Shown one piece after another: positions 37,294 through 45,059 of a stretch of 64,000 bases of DNA. Under the pieces are notes generated by a model. That model did not search any database. It was not told the DNA's origin and worked only from the letters and a program-made list of their open reading frames with translations. The position numbers and the translations under genes are program-made. The stretch is from contig CP082230.1 of NCBI GenBank assembly GCA_019856515.1, positions 4,588,001 through 4,652,000 of the forward strand, in the 5' to 3' direction. Every line of letters starts with the position of its first letter. The stretch's first letter is position 1. This stretch comes from Prolixibacteraceae bacterium (GTDB lineage: Bacteria > Bacteroidota > Bacteroidia > Bacteroidales > Prolixibacteraceae).

Positions 37294-37825
37294 CTACATG
37301 ATCACCAAACGTTCTTGCTCCTTATCATAGCGATAATACAGCACCTGTTCACTTAATATCAACTCAATCGTCTGTTCAATGACATCTTGGGGCGTCAACT
37401 TATCATACGCAAAACGTAGGGTTGCATGGGTGCAGATCAAAATCTCCGAAGTCTCTTCTCTCATAAAACGAACCATCGCATTGGTCTTACTACTCTCTGC
37501 CCCTGGAGTACATAAGTTATGACGATCTTCGGGACACCAATCCGCAAAAAAACCATACTTCATCAACGCAGTAGGCGCAAAAGAGCCACCAATAGACTTT
37601 TCAGGAACCGCAACCACCACCTTCTTCACCCCTTGGCGACGCAACTTATCTAGCCCCAAAAACATCAAAGCCCTAGACTTCCCCGATGCAGGAGGCGATT
37701 TAATTAACTAGGTACTGTGCTGCTCTTTTTGCATAAGCTCTCGCTTGCATCTCTCGCATCCCAAGAGCATTATTGCTTTTACTCTTTCCTGTCTGTTGAT
37801 AGCTTACTTCAACTAAGTTTGGCAT
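37294..37825 (-). pseudogene. DEAD/DEAH-type helicase remnant, frameshifted and truncated
   Basis: The gene begins with MPNLVEVSYQQTGKSKSNNA at 37825 and runs to AKRAAQYL. There an extra G (complement of base 37708) shifts the frame and gives a stop three codons on. Reading continues in the next frame as LIKSPPASGKSRALMFLGLD (a Walker A motif) and then VAVPEKSIGGSF through LICTHATLRFAYDKL, as expected for the N-terminal RecA domain of a superfamily 2 helicase of the restriction/DEAD type. Homology appears to stop there: the DEAD box and second domain are missing, the tail DVIEQTIELILSEQVLYY seems foreign, and the frame ends at the edge of the repeat array. Two independent lesions make a functional product unlikely. 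Confidence 0.8.
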
Positions 37826-37847
37826 AGGTATATTGTTGTTTGTTGGT

Positions 37848-39743
37848 TTATATATCTGTTTGGAATGACCCGAAAATTTCTATCAAATGTTCATAAACAT
37901 ATGTTCGAGGAAGACTCGTATCATCTGTATGATTGTCCGTACTGGAATCAGGGCTATATTTTCTTACCTGTCTTAGGATAGCTTCCTTATTTGAAATAAA
38001 ATACAAACCGTCACTATTACGATCGACTTCAGCTTTGAGTGATATGTTTCTTACACCAATATTGGGAGTTATTGTGAATTTATTAGACTCCGTTCTTCTT
38101 GCACTTCCAGCCTGAATCTTCTTTCCAGAATATAGAAATAGATTTAATAACACATACTCCATATCTGTAACAAAAGAAGTATAATAGCTATCGCCACTTG
38201 CAGGATAGTTGTCGGGAAATCCTTTAATCAACTCCTGACATCTTTTCAACTTTACCATCAATGTATCATGATCCATAATTTGCATAAATAACTCATAGGC
38301 TTTTTCACATCGTAGTACGGTAAAACCTTTTCGGTCTTGTGTATAACGATCCTTTAGTCGCCACAACCTACGATACTCGCGAATATTCATCGCACCACTC
38401 TTTAGCATATCTGCAATTATACGGTCTAAAATACGACACTTAAATCTATTGTATATTCTCTCACTAAAGTCGATCACAGCCATCTCTAACCCATACGAAT
38501 ATATCCCTCGACTAAAGAACTTATTAATATATCCTGCAAAATCGGTCTTCTCCCCATATTTATGTTGGTAGATATGTCGGATATTATGGTAGTCTCCTAC
38601 TAGAATCACCTTATCAAATCCAAACTTATTTCCATTGACATAATCTTCATGATCAAAATGAGCAGCCAAAACATTCATAATACGAAATATATGTTCAGGG
38701 TCCATTCTATCTAGATCGTCAATCACCAACACCTGTTGTTTGCCACTATCTGCTCTATTACGACGAACCAAAGAGATCAGCAACTGTCGAATAAAACCTT
38801 GATCATATAGTGATCCTTTTTGATTATTTACTCCCGATAAAAAAACACCTGCTTGTGTCTTCTCCGAATTATCTTTATGTTTTTTCTTATAAGTCTCAAA
38901 ACTCTTATTTAGTTTCGATAACTGCGAAAGCACCTTAGTAACCATTCCTCCACTAGGGTCAATAGATGGAAATAAACCTATCATAGCCCCCAATCCCTCT
39001 AGAATATTCTCAGGATTATTTAATCTAGCCAATAGCCATTGGTGCATATAAATCCAATCGCTAAAATCATTATCTTCCAACACTACGTCACGAGATAAGA
39101 ATTCCCCTAATAGTCGCGCTTTGATATACTCCATAATATCGTCATTCGACGACACAGCATAGTTCACTGGATACAGATGAAACACATCATAGCGTTCACT
39201 ATTTCTATCAAAAAAGTAGTTTAAGAATGTACTCTTCCCTGTGCCAAAAGGAGCCGAAAAAAATACCTGCTGGTTCCCTCCATCATCCAAATGTCTAGAA
39301 AATCGTTTATCATGCTTCTCCATTCCCAACATTGCTTCTCCCGAAACCTTCATGGAACATGCAGACAAAACCTCCGTCGATATCCTATCATCCTCTATCA
39401 ACTCAATATAAAGGCAATCCATCTCAGGTTTGGGTCGACTAAGTTCCGCATAAAACAGACCTGCTTTAGGACTATCAAAAGGCAACGTCTGAAAAGGAGC
39501 CCTCGAATCCAAACCGACCAATTTATTAAACCACTTATATCGAAAAACACGGCTCCACTCAAGGCTATCGCCTTTTTTAACAAACGTAGAATTAACCTTT
39601 AATTCAATAGTCAAGTCATAATGTTCTTTACTCAGACTTATGGTTTTAGATCTTCCCTCGTTCCACTCTAAAGTCTGATAATCTTTTCCATCTAAAGAAA
39701 TAATCTTCTCTTGTAATTCAGGCATATCGTTAGTTTCACTCAT
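37848..39743 (-). CDS. KAP-family P-loop NTPase (defence-associated)
   Basis: About 631 residues from the ATG at 39741-39743; an upstream in-frame GTG would add nine residues. A ~150-residue beta-rich N-terminal region precedes Walker A APFGTGKST (164-172) and the KAP-type Walker B VLVIDDLDRMD with DDLDR at 342-346. The KAP sensor stretch VGDYHNIRHIY, then GYINKFFSRG, follow. The large insert between Walker A and B (helical, residues ~200-330) is typical of KAP NTPases, which often sit in phage-defence loci as a switch for cell suicide or as membrane-associated sensors; no transmembrane helix is evident here. The gene is intact although the helicase and methyltransferase remnants on either side are not. 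It diverges from the AbiH gene. Confidence 0.8.
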   Translation of the reverse strand: MSETNDMPELQEKIISLDGKDYQTLEWNEGRSKTISLSKEHYDLTIELKVNSTFVKKGDSLEWSRVFRYKWFNKLVGLDSRAPFQTLPFDSPKAGLFYAELSRPKPEMDCLYIELIEDDRISTEVLSACSMKVSGEAMLGMEKHDKRFSRHLDDGGNQQVFFSAPFGTGKSTFLNYFFDRNSERYDVFHLYPVNYAVSSNDDIMEYIKARLLGEFLSRDVVLEDNDFSDWIYMHQWLLARLNNPENILEGLGAMIGLFPSIDPSGGMVTKVLSQLSKLNKSFETYKKKHKDNSEKTQAGVFLSGVNNQKGSLYDQGFIRQLLISLVRRNRADSGKQQVLVIDDLDRMDPEHIFRIMNVLAAHFDHEDYVNGNKFGFDKVILVGDYHNIRHIYQHKYGEKTDFAGYINKFFSRGIYSYGLEMAVIDFSERIYNRFKCRILDRIIADMLKSGAMNIREYRRLWRLKDRYTQDRKGFTVLRCEKAYELFMQIMDHDTLMVKLKRCQELIKGFPDNYPASGDSYYTSFVTDMEYVLLNLFLYSGKKIQAGSARRTESNKFTITPNIGVRNISLKAEVDRNSDGLYFISNKEAILRQVRKYSPDSSTDNHTDDTSLPRTYVYEHLIEIFGSFQTDI

Positions 39744-39777
39744 GTTAGTTCTTTTCTTTTCCAAAAACACCGCATAC

Positions 39778-39940
39778 CTATGAAGTCATCTTTTCGTACA
39801 TACGAAAAAGAAAAGCCAGTCGCTCTTCGTCGTGATCAAAGGCTGTTTTACGATAGAGCATATCGATCATCTCATCATTTTTAGCATGTACGGCCCTTAG
39901 ATCGTCAGGCATCTTATCGGGGTCATATAATCCTAAGGCT
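39778..39940 (-). pseudogene. C-terminal scrap of an adenine-type DNA methyltransferase
   Basis: Read on the minus strand, about 54 codons ending at a stop at 39778-39780 give LGLYDPDKMPDDLRAVH, then DEMIDMLYRKTAFDHDEERL and AFLFRMYEKM. This closely follows the C-terminal signature of class I/MmeI-like DNA methyltransferases (YDP-x-x-MP-x-x-L-x-x-AH, then a terminal FLFxxYEK). The frame is closed by a stop about 15 codons upstream of the homology and no methylase motifs are present, so only the 3' end survives. With the helicase remnant on the same strand this looks like the wreck of one restriction-modification locus, with the KAP gene between. Confidence 0.65.
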
Positions 39941-40027
39941 AAAAATAATCAAAATATAATAGAGTTATCTAAAATCACTACCTTTATACCTATCTACAAG
40001 ACCAAAAATCCAAAAAACAGTACGCTT

Positions 40028-41032
40028 ATGAATATCCTTTATATCTTAGGAAACGGCTTTGACCTTCAGTTAGGACTTAAAACCTCTTATTACGATTTCT
40101 ATCAATACTACACCAACCTTAACGACGATCCCTCCGAACCTGTCAAACAAGTTCGAAAGAGTATCGAAGATCACATATCTAATAAAGGGATCTATTCCAA
40201 CTGGTCCGATATGGAACTAGCTCTTGGAGAATATGCAAAAAAGATTAAGCCATACAATAAGGAACAGTACATAGAGGTTATAGTGGATATCCTTAACCAT
40301 CTGGCAGAATACCTAAGTGGGCAAGAGGAATCATTAAAAAAGACTCCTCTTGCAGAAAGCACTCTGAGAAAATTTTTATATAATCAGGAGTTCTTATTTG
40401 AAGGTCGAGAGAAATCAAAAAACATCATTATCGATTTTAAAAAAAGGTCTAAAGACAAATCACACATTATCGATGTAATAACATTTAATTACACCAAGAG
40501 TTTTGAAAAACTCTTGCCCATTACCCCAAAGTCTAATTTTATAAAACAGAGAGATATAAACTACATCTACAACCAAACGCTACATGTCCATGGGACAATC
40601 GATTCAAATATGGTTCTAGGAGTCGACAATGTCAATCAAATTGCAAATAATGATTTTGCATATGATCAGGAGATATCAGACTATATTGTAAAGAAAACAC
40701 AAAATGAAAACACGGAGAGTCTCATTGATCAAGCGGTAGAAGAAAGTTTCCTTCGATCCAATATGATCTGTATCTACGGAACCTCTATGGGAGAAACAGA
40801 TAAAAGATGGTGGGAATTAATCGGGCAACACCTACACAATAACAAAGAGTGTATTGTTATTATATGCGCATATATAGAGGATACTGAAAGAGAAAAGATA
40901 AATCGAAGATCTGCATATTATCGAAAAAAGAAAACAGAACTTATAAAGGAATTTATGAATAAGATCAATAACCAAGAAATCAATGATAGAATATTAGTCA
41001 GCTTTAGCAAAGATCCCTTCAAAATAAAATAA
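40028..41032 (+). CDS. AbiH-family abortive-infection protein
   Basis: 334 residues. N-terminal LYILGNGFDLQLGLKTSYYD, with the GNGFD nucleotide-binding-like loop at residues 8-12, is the AbiH hallmark. ITFNYTKSFEKLLP in the middle, LHVHGTIDSNMVLGVDN and then MICIYGTSMGETDKRWW near residues 250-266 complete the family pattern. AbiH proteins abort phage infection in lactococci; the fold resembles SIR2-like domains, so an NAD- or nucleotide-linked activity is suspected but not shown. It is divergent from the KAP NTPase gene across a 285-bp region, and is followed by a strong hairpin. Complete length for the family and no lesions. Confidence 0.85.
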   Translation: MNILYILGNGFDLQLGLKTSYYDFYQYYTNLNDDPSEPVKQVRKSIEDHISNKGIYSNWSDMELALGEYAKKIKPYNKEQYIEVIVDILNHLAEYLSGQEESLKKTPLAESTLRKFLYNQEFLFEGREKSKNIIIDFKKRSKDKSHIIDVITFNYTKSFEKLLPITPKSNFIKQRDINYIYNQTLHVHGTIDSNMVLGVDNVNQIANNDFAYDQEISDYIVKKTQNENTESLIDQAVEESFLRSNMICIYGTSMGETDKRWWELIGQHLHNNKECIVIICAYIEDTEREKINRRSAYYRKKKTELIKEFMNKINNQEINDRILVSFSKDPFKIK

Positions 41033-41057
41033 TCATATCATAAAAGGGATTAAAAAA

Positions 41058-41092
41058 ATTATCAGCGAATACACAAGGTACTCGCTGATAAT
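41058..41092. terminator. Bidirectional terminator between abiH and the small zinc-type gene
   Basis: ATTATCAGCGAATAC and GTACTCGCTGATAAT pair with one mismatch around a 5-nt loop, ending 6 nt before the stop of the convergent 69-residue gene; an A-run precedes it on the plus strand. Confidence 0.8.
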
Positions 41093-41098
41093 GCTAAA

Positions 41099-41308
41099 TT
41101 AGCGATGGTGGCACGCATTACAACAGTGATAACAACCATCGGCTGTACGGTAACCTTTTGCCTTCGCCGCACTCACAGCACTAGAACAAGTAGCATGGTC
41201 TCCTAAACTCACACGATTCGTTGTAAAAGGCATATAAGAGCATCCTTCTTTATGCACCTCATGATCACCATTAGTCTGTGCATTTTTATTCACATAGTAC
41301 TTAGCCAT
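41099..41308 (-). CDS. Small Cys/His-rich protein (candidate zinc-binding)
   Basis: 69 residues: MAKYYVNKNAQTNGDHEVH, then KEGCSYMPF, ATCSSAVSAAKAKGY and a tail GCYHCCNACHHR. The spacing C, C, CxxCxxxCH and several histidines suggest one or two metal sites. I recall closely similar short proteins with the same YYVNKNAQ-NGDHEVH start across Bacteroidota and Proteobacteria, annotated only as hypothetical, often near phage or defence genes. The gene is convergent with AbiH across a shared terminator and lies just inside the repeat that bounds the cassette. Conservation of the start and the cysteines makes it a real gene. Function unknown. Confidence 0.7.
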   Translation of the reverse strand: MAKYYVNKNAQTNGDHEVHKEGCSYMPFTTNRVSLGDHATCSSAVSAAKAKGYRTADGCYHCCNACHHR

Positions 41309-41438
41309 ATGTATAAATGATTTAGTTAATAAAAGTCAAATTAACCATTATTGCATTTATTATCAATGATATAAATCACACTCTGAAGAAAAATCTAATA
41401 TAAATTGAAAGTGTATATCCCTGTGAACCACCACCTCT

Positions 41439-41492
41439 TCCAATACGACATAGTTTGTGCCAATTTATTGGCACAAACTATGTCGTATTGGA
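41439..41492. repeat. Perfect 26-bp palindrome with 2-nt loop
   Basis: Left arm 41439-41464 (starting TCCAATACGACATAG) and right arm 41467-41492 (ending CTATGTCGTATTGGA) are exact reverse complements around TT. The centre GTGCCAATTTATTGGCAC also occurs at 36535-36552. It forms one end of the inverted repeat copy that follows. Confidence 0.85.
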
Positions 41493-41670
41493 TGTAGAAA
41501 GGATGAAAACGGATTTGGTTGAATCGCATGAGATGGGACAGGCCTTCAGCCCTTATAGATTGGAGGTGGATTGGACCCAAGGTTCATTCTTATGTAGCGC
41601 TACTGCGCAACATAAGAATGTCACCATTGGGCTAGATTCGGTCACCCCGTTCGGGGCTTGGTTGAAATAA
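41493..41670 (+). repeat. Dispersed repeat copy, opposite orientation to the 36.2-37.3 kb array
   Basis: Read forward it gives CAGGCCTTCAGCCCTTAT, ACCCAAGGTTCATTC, GCGCTACTGCGCAACAT, CACCATTGGGCTAGATTC and ACCCCGTTCGGGGCTTG, the same ordered words as the reverse complement of the upstream array, with local divergence. Together the two copies bracket the KAP/AbiH segment in inverted orientation. Confidence 0.75.
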
Positions 41671-41773
41671 TGGGGATATATTTTTACGAAAAATTGATGA
41701 CTGCCAAATTGCTATTTACAACTCCCTATTTTCTCTTTAATAAACTCGTATTTATCCCCTACCTTCCCCTGAT

Positions 41774-41973
41774 TTAATCCGTCTCTAATCTGTCCTTAAT
41801 ATATCCTTAATCCGTCCTTTGTCCATGGTTCAGCCATGGTTCGTCCATGGTTTGTCCATCGATTTCGGGGTTTTCGATGGCTGAACCATGGACGAATGTC
41901 GGACAAATCATGGACGAAGGACGGATTAAGGACGGATTAAGGATGGGTTAGGGATGGTTTAAGGATAGATTAA
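41774..41973. repeat. Inverted array of 11-nt words
   Basis: Eight consecutive 11-mers fill 41774-41861: four TTAATCCGTCC-like, then four TTYGTCCATGG-like. After a 13-nt centre, nine consecutive 11-mers of the complementary words (CCATGGACGAA-like, then GGACGGATTAA-like) fill 41875-41973 without a single register slip. The arms could fold into a hairpin of about 90 bp. Weaker G- and C-rich 11-mers continue the pattern on both outer sides. No coding frame follows the period. Confidence 0.85.
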
Positions 41974-42085
41974 GTTGGGGGTTAGTACGGGGTTGTTCTC
42001 TGTTATACCATGGAGATGTCTTTTGAGAAGATGAGAGGTTCACTATGGCTGTTTTATTTGAATATGGAGAATCCATGGGGTTCTT

Positions 42086-42151
42086 TGTTTAGATTGATGG
42101 TTTTTTTTGTTCAGATTGATGTTTTTTTTTGTTTAGGTTGATGTGCTTTGG
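42086..42151. repeat. Three tandem 22-bp repeats
   Basis: TGTTTAGATTGATG, TGTTCAGATTGATG and TGTTTAGGTTGATG start at 42086, 42108 and 42130, separated by T-runs, an exact 22-bp period. It lies just beyond the stop of the minus-strand SusR-like gene. Confidence 0.75.
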
Positions 42152-42175
42152 GGGTGTGAATGTGCTGTTGGAGGC

Positions 42176-44845
42176 TTAATATTCACGAATAAATTTATAG
42201 AGATTCTGCGCATGTTCTAGGTTTAATTTTTTGCGTAGACGATAGCGAGCGGTGTCAACGCTATTGGGTGATATGTTTAAGAATTGTGCGATTTCATTGG
42301 TGTTGGCGTTGATTCGAATAAAAAGGATCAAACGGATGTCGTAGGGGGTGAGGTTGGTAAATTCGGAAGAGATGCGTTGAATGAAGTCGTGGTGGCCGTC
42401 GGCGAATATTTTATGAAATGCAAACTCCTTTTTTTCTCTGTTTATCTCTGTATCAATTTTATTGGCCCACTGTGTTGCACTACTGCTCTTCATCTTGATT
42501 AGTGCATTTCGTAGGTCGACCATGAAGGTGTTTTTATTTTTGATCACTTCGGTGAACTCTAATAGCTGCTCTTTTTGTGTGACAACCTGAGCCTCTGTTG
42601 TTCTCTTTTTATACTCTTGGTGTTGTCGTGTTAATCTTTTGTGTTTGATGTACTGTAATGAGATGAGGGTGATAAATATTAGTAGAACCAATATCATGAC
42701 AATACGGACGTAGTAGAAGTCGAAGCCGTCGATAACAATTGGAAGGGTCGTCTCTTTTTCAATTGTTCCATTGTATCTACATTGAAGCTCAAAGTTGTAG
42801 TTGTTTGGTTTTAGATTACCGTATGCCACATGTTTCTGTGTGGTAGACCATTCTGACCACTTTTCTGTATATGGAAGTAGTCGAAAACGATACTCTACGT
42901 GATGGTCTTTAGAACTGGAGAAGGTGAGGGTGATGTTTCTAAAACTACCTGAGTTTAGTTGCAGCGTTTTGTTGGTGTAGGGGTAGTAGTAGGCTCTGTT
43001 CTTTTTGCTATCGGTATGGTCAATTTCAATTTTTGCTATGACAGGATTTTTTATCAGCTGGTGACGGTTTTTTTTGTCTAGAGGGAAAATTTTCACGCCT
43101 CTTTGGGTTGCAATAAAGAGTTTGTTATGGTCTATCTTTAGACATTCAAATTGGGTTAAGATATCGTTGTTTACTTCACTCAGTAGCTTGTCATGGACGA
43201 CTGTTGAACCATCGGCTAGCTCTTCTACCATCTTTAACTCTCTGTTCTGTACATAGACTGCAATATCATTGTTCGGAGAGGAGGCTATCGTGGTTATGTT
43301 GCTTCCTGTGATGTTCTTTATGATTCTTTTGTCTGTTGGAATGAATGAGGATTGATGGTATTCAAAGAGTGATTTGCCATCATAAAAGAGTATTCCGCGT
43401 TGGGTGGGGAAAACACTGCGCATTGGGGTTTTTATCACCTTGCATTCGTTATTGTTGATCTCTACACGGTAGACCTGTTTGTCGGAGCTTCCATCATGTA
43501 TCCATATGCAGTGGTTGATGCTGTCGTAGTCTAGCTTAGGGTTACCCCAAAGACCTAGGTTTTGACGGAAGTGGAATTTATCACCTCTCTTTTCAACCCA
43601 TAGCGTTCCTGTGTATGCCGAAAGGATGTAGTGTGGTGTGTTTCCGAGCTGTTCCACATCCATTATTCCCGCTTCATCGTAGATGAGTTCGGACTTGTTC
43701 CCATGAATTTTCATGAGTCCTTTATTATGACATGCATAGATGCCAGAGCTGGTGTTTTTTAGTGCCCACACTTGTCCTTCGGTGTTGTTGATGGGCTTAA
43801 AATTATTTGACTGGGTGTTGGTGAAGAGACCTTTGTTGGTTGCGATGTAGGTGGCATCTTTGTGGATAAGAATGTCATATGTTGCCCCTTTATTAATGAT
43901 GGTTTTCAGTAAACTTCCATGGTCAATTTTGGCGATACCGTAATCTAATCCAGCCCATAGGTTTCCGTTTTGATCGATCGCCATGGCCAATACGGTATTG
44001 TCTAACAGCCCGTCTTGTTGTTGTATCTTTCTTTGGATTTTCAGGTGGTTGTTCTGTTCAATGACAGGTACAACCCCTTCTAATATGGAGCCTAAATAGA
44101 TATGTTTGTTATCGAGACTTATTGCGGAGAAGCAGTCGATCATCTGTGGGAGCGCTAGTTTTTGAAACTCCTTTTGATCGTAGGTGAATATCTCTCCTTC
44201 GAGGGTGACGATATAGAGTTTCTGTTGATGTTCAAAGATCACACGTACCTCTTTGTCTTTTGCAAGGGGGAAGGGGGCAACCAAACTAAAGCCGTCGCTG
44301 TTCACGGAGCCGAGACCTTTTTCTGTGTTTATTGTCCATATCTTCCCTCTCCACTTGGTTAATACAGAAACCGAGCGGTTGAAGGTGTAGTTTAATATGC
44401 TTTTGGTTTGGGTGTTATATATGGTGATGGTGTTGTTGGACTGAAAATAGATATGGTCATCCAAGGCCTCGATGCTCCATACATTGCCGTTGACATCTGC
44501 TAGATGATGGTAGTGTAACTCTCCATCTTTATCCGATTCGAAATAACCTATCTCGTTGCCACCACACCATATTTTATCTTGATAAAGACAGATTGCCTTT
44601 AGTGGTTTTTGGGATGGGAGTTGATTCAATATCCAATGCCCGTAGATGTTACGGAGAAGCCCACTATTATTGGCAAAATAGATGACGTTGTTTTTATCTA
44701 CTTTAATATCCCAATTCTGTCTGCCTGCTTGATAATCATTTTTATCGTATGACGTAACTTTTGGGATATAGTTGTAGCTATTCGAATATACCGTATGAAC
44801 AACAAATAGAAGTAATACAAGAGAGACGTATTTTCTGAGATTCAT
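42176..44845 (-). CDS. SusR-like membrane-spanning transcriptional regulator (propeller, Y_Y_Y, LuxR-type HTH)
   Basis: 889 residues from the ATG at 44843-44845, which opens a signal/anchor sequence (MNLRKYVSLVLLLFVVHTVYS). The long periplasmic part is a two-component-regulator-type beta propeller (repeated WCGGNEIGYF, LWAGLDYGIAKI) closed by a triple-tyrosine Y_Y_Y domain (VEYRFRLLPYTEKWSEWS). A transmembrane helix (IVMILVLLIFITLISL) leads to a coiled-coil and a C-terminal LuxR/GerE-type helix-turn-helix (ANTNEIAQFLNISPNSVDTA). No histidine kinase or receiver is present, so it is a one-piece regulator like SusR, which senses sugar in the periplasm and activates a polysaccharide locus. The nearest such locus starts 6.4 kb away, beyond the repeat-rich cassette. 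Confidence 0.85.
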   Translation of the reverse strand: MNLRKYVSLVLLLFVVHTVYSNSYNYIPKVTSYDKNDYQAGRQNWDIKVDKNNVIYFANNSGLLRNIYGHWILNQLPSQKPLKAICLYQDKIWCGGNEIGYFESDKDGELHYHHLADVNGNVWSIEALDDHIYFQSNNTITIYNTQTKSILNYTFNRSVSVLTKWRGKIWTINTEKGLGSVNSDGFSLVAPFPLAKDKEVRVIFEHQQKLYIVTLEGEIFTYDQKEFQKLALPQMIDCFSAISLDNKHIYLGSILEGVVPVIEQNNHLKIQRKIQQQDGLLDNTVLAMAIDQNGNLWAGLDYGIAKIDHGSLLKTIINKGATYDILIHKDATYIATNKGLFTNTQSNNFKPINNTEGQVWALKNTSSGIYACHNKGLMKIHGNKSELIYDEAGIMDVEQLGNTPHYILSAYTGTLWVEKRGDKFHFRQNLGLWGNPKLDYDSINHCIWIHDGSSDKQVYRVEINNNECKVIKTPMRSVFPTQRGILFYDGKSLFEYHQSSFIPTDKRIIKNITGSNITTIASSPNNDIAVYVQNRELKMVEELADGSTVVHDKLLSEVNNDILTQFECLKIDHNKLFIATQRGVKIFPLDKKNRHQLIKNPVIAKIEIDHTDSKKNRAYYYPYTNKTLQLNSGSFRNITLTFSSSKDHHVEYRFRLLPYTEKWSEWSTTQKHVAYGNLKPNNYNFELQCRYNGTIEKETTLPIVIDGFDFYYVRIVMILVLLIFITLISLQYIKHKRLTRQHQEYKKRTTEAQVVTQKEQLLEFTEVIKNKNTFMVDLRNALIKMKSSSATQWANKIDTEINREKKEFAFHKIFADGHHDFIQRISSEFTNLTPYDIRLILFIRINANTNEIAQFLNISPNSVDTARYRLRKKLNLEHAQNLYKFIREY

Positions 44846-45059
44846 AAATATAGTGCGTTGGATTATTGAGATGTCGTTTAGTTGGTCAAGATCATTTGAT
44901 CTTCTCAAAAATAAAAATATATTCTCTTCTTATCGACACTATTAACGAAATAGATGTAAAATAAACCCATCTTTATTTAATATCTACTTTCTTGATAAAT
45001 GGTTTTAATCGTCGTAGGTATGTCATCTGTCGTGATCGAAATCTCTCTTGATATACACT

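Larger units (their letters stand above)
41309..42175. other. Non-coding region holding three unrelated repeat structures
   Basis: An 867-bp gap containing a perfect palindrome (41439-41492), a dispersed-repeat copy (41493-41670), an 11-nt-word inverted array (41774-41973) and a 22-bp tandem repeat (42086-42151). No coding frame with recognisable product. Confidence 0.7.

Noticed and set aside
41774..41973. CRISPR array interpretation of the 11-nt words
   Set aside because: Words are contiguous with no spacers, too short, and mirrored in orientation; no cas genes are present.
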